Below, one piece after another: positions 5,721 through 6,060 of a stretch of 6,060 bases of DNA; positions within the stretch are counted from its first letter, which is position 1, and each line of letters opens with the position of its first letter. The stretch covers positions 1 through 6,060 of the forward strand of contig JAOZMU010000228.1 in the NCBI GenBank assembly GCA_029934165.1, given 5' to 3'. Origin of the DNA: Bacteroidales bacterium. GTDB lineage: Bacteria; Bacteroidota; Bacteroidia; Bacteroidales; JAOZMU01. The position numbers and the translations under genes are program-made. The notes under the pieces are model-generated. The model saw only the letters and a program-made list of their open reading frames with translations. It did not search any database and was not told the origin of the DNA.

Positions 5721-5736
5721 TATCTTTGCAAAGATA
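5721..5736. promoter_or_regulatory. Perfect 16-bp palindrome with -7 element on both strands
   Basis: TATCTTTGCAAAGATA equals its own reverse complement. Each half is a full match to the Bacteroidota -7 element TAnnTTTG, one on each strand. Neither strand has a good TTTG at the standard 19-nt spacing, so promoter strength is unclear. A plus-strand start would lie shortly after the palindrome, giving a leader of about 300 bases before the ATG at 6047. It could instead be a regulator's operator. Confidence 0.5.
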
Positions 5737-5737
5737 C

Positions 5738-6046
5738 ATTAAATCATTAAAATTATTGCCTTTTTATTATTTATAACTAAAACGTATCCATTTGAGTTTC
5801 AAAAGATTGAAAATTGCAGATTTTGACACAATTTTCTGGCTTTTGGGACAGCTATAAACACTTTTTTACGTGTTTTCTCTACGTCGGGCTAATTCCCCTT
5901 ATCGTTTGTACTTATTCAATTGTCTAATCCAATTGCAAACCGACAATTGTTTAAGCCAGCCCTAAAGCGACAACTCGTAACTACCTGATTTAAGGACTCT
6001 ATTGACAGATTGTCAATAATCTGTTAATAAATTTGTGTGCTTCTGC
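5738..6046 (+). other. Stem-loop-rich region, possible structured leader or small RNA
   Basis: No gene is supported here. A series of inverted repeats is visible: GAAAATTG/CAATTTTC (5809-5816, 5829-5836), AAACAC/GTGTTT (5856-5861, 5870-5875), GGGCT/AGCCC (5886-5890, 5958-5962) enclosing CAATTGTC/GACAATTG (5917-5924, 5942-5949), and the hairpin at 6000-6029. The ATG at 6047 begins a frame (MSKL) that leaves the window after four codons, so it cannot be judged. The region matches no riboswitch, tmRNA, RNase P or tRNA that I recognise. A dispersed repeat or mobile-element end is the main alternative. Confidence 0.35.
6000..6029 (+). other. 12-bp hairpin with a competing alternative fold
   Basis: Bases 6000-6011 pair with 6018-6029 around a 6-nt loop (GTCAAT). 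The one non-Watson-Crick position is G-U on the plus strand but A-C on the minus strand, which favours a plus-strand RNA. ATTGACA (6001-6007) can instead pair with TGTCAAT (6011-6017), and the two folds exclude each other. No T-run follows, so it is not a classical terminator. The possible ATG at 6047 is 17 bases downstream. Confidence 0.5.
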
Positions 6047-6060
6047 ATGAGTAAATTGCT

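Noticed and set aside
5880..5990. tRNA, tmRNA, RNase P RNA or integron attC site
   Set aside because: The stems and short repeats prompted the check, but no T-arm consensus, RNase P or tmRNA core motif, or paired attC core sites could be identified on either strand.
5905..6026. A 36-codon minus-strand frame without ATG (contains TSCRFRAGLNNCRFAIGLDN)
   Set aside because: No start codon, stop-bounded on both sides and not recognisable. The apparent internal CRF repeat comes from the AAASCGACAA direct DNA repeat.
6047..6060. Possible start of a plus-strand gene (ATG AGT AAA TTG)
   Set aside because: Only four codons are in the window. It is mentioned as context for the structured region but cannot be called a gene.

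Overview
The window looks like a low-GC chromosomal segment from a member of the Bacteroidota. Three things suggest this. Several intergenic regions carry the phylum's promoter form (-33 TTTG, 19-nt spacer, -7 TAnnTTTG), with one full match upstream of the secreted-protein gene. Start codons lack clear Shine-Dalgarno sequences. One secreted protein ends in a tail resembling a type IX secretion (T9SS) sorting domain. Genus cannot be told.

Layout: positions 1-286 hold no gene I can support. They contain an AATTATT tandem array inside a long-looped inverted repeat. Five genes follow, all on the minus strand. In transcription order from the right they are: a secreted protein with an Fn3-like segment and T9SS-like tail (4481-5290); a two-helix membrane protein with a C-terminal zinc ribbon (3790-4416, shorter than the longest open frame); an exported NlpC/P60 family protein with an altered nucleophile motif (2836-3642); an APC-superfamily amino acid permease (1356-2693); and an orphan TAXI-type solute-binding protein (287-1213). 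Intrinsic-terminator-like hairpins follow most of these genes, so most seem to be single transcription units. The first two may be linked by read-through of the hairpin between them.

Positions 5291-6060 are about 770 bases without a supported gene, and are the most unusual part. They contain the promoter of the secreted-protein gene; an imperfect inverted repeat spanning 158 bp with 29-nt arms; a perfect 16-bp palindrome that carries a TAnnTTTG element on each strand; and then about 300 bp rich in potential stem-loops. This last part ends in a 12-bp hairpin just before a possible plus-strand start codon at 6047. It could be a long 5' leader, a small RNA, or a mobile or dispersed repeat.

The genes do not form an evident pathway. 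Common themes are the cell envelope (peptidoglycan hydrolase-like, secreted and membrane proteins) and small-molecule uptake. No CRISPR array, rRNA, tRNA or transposase was seen.
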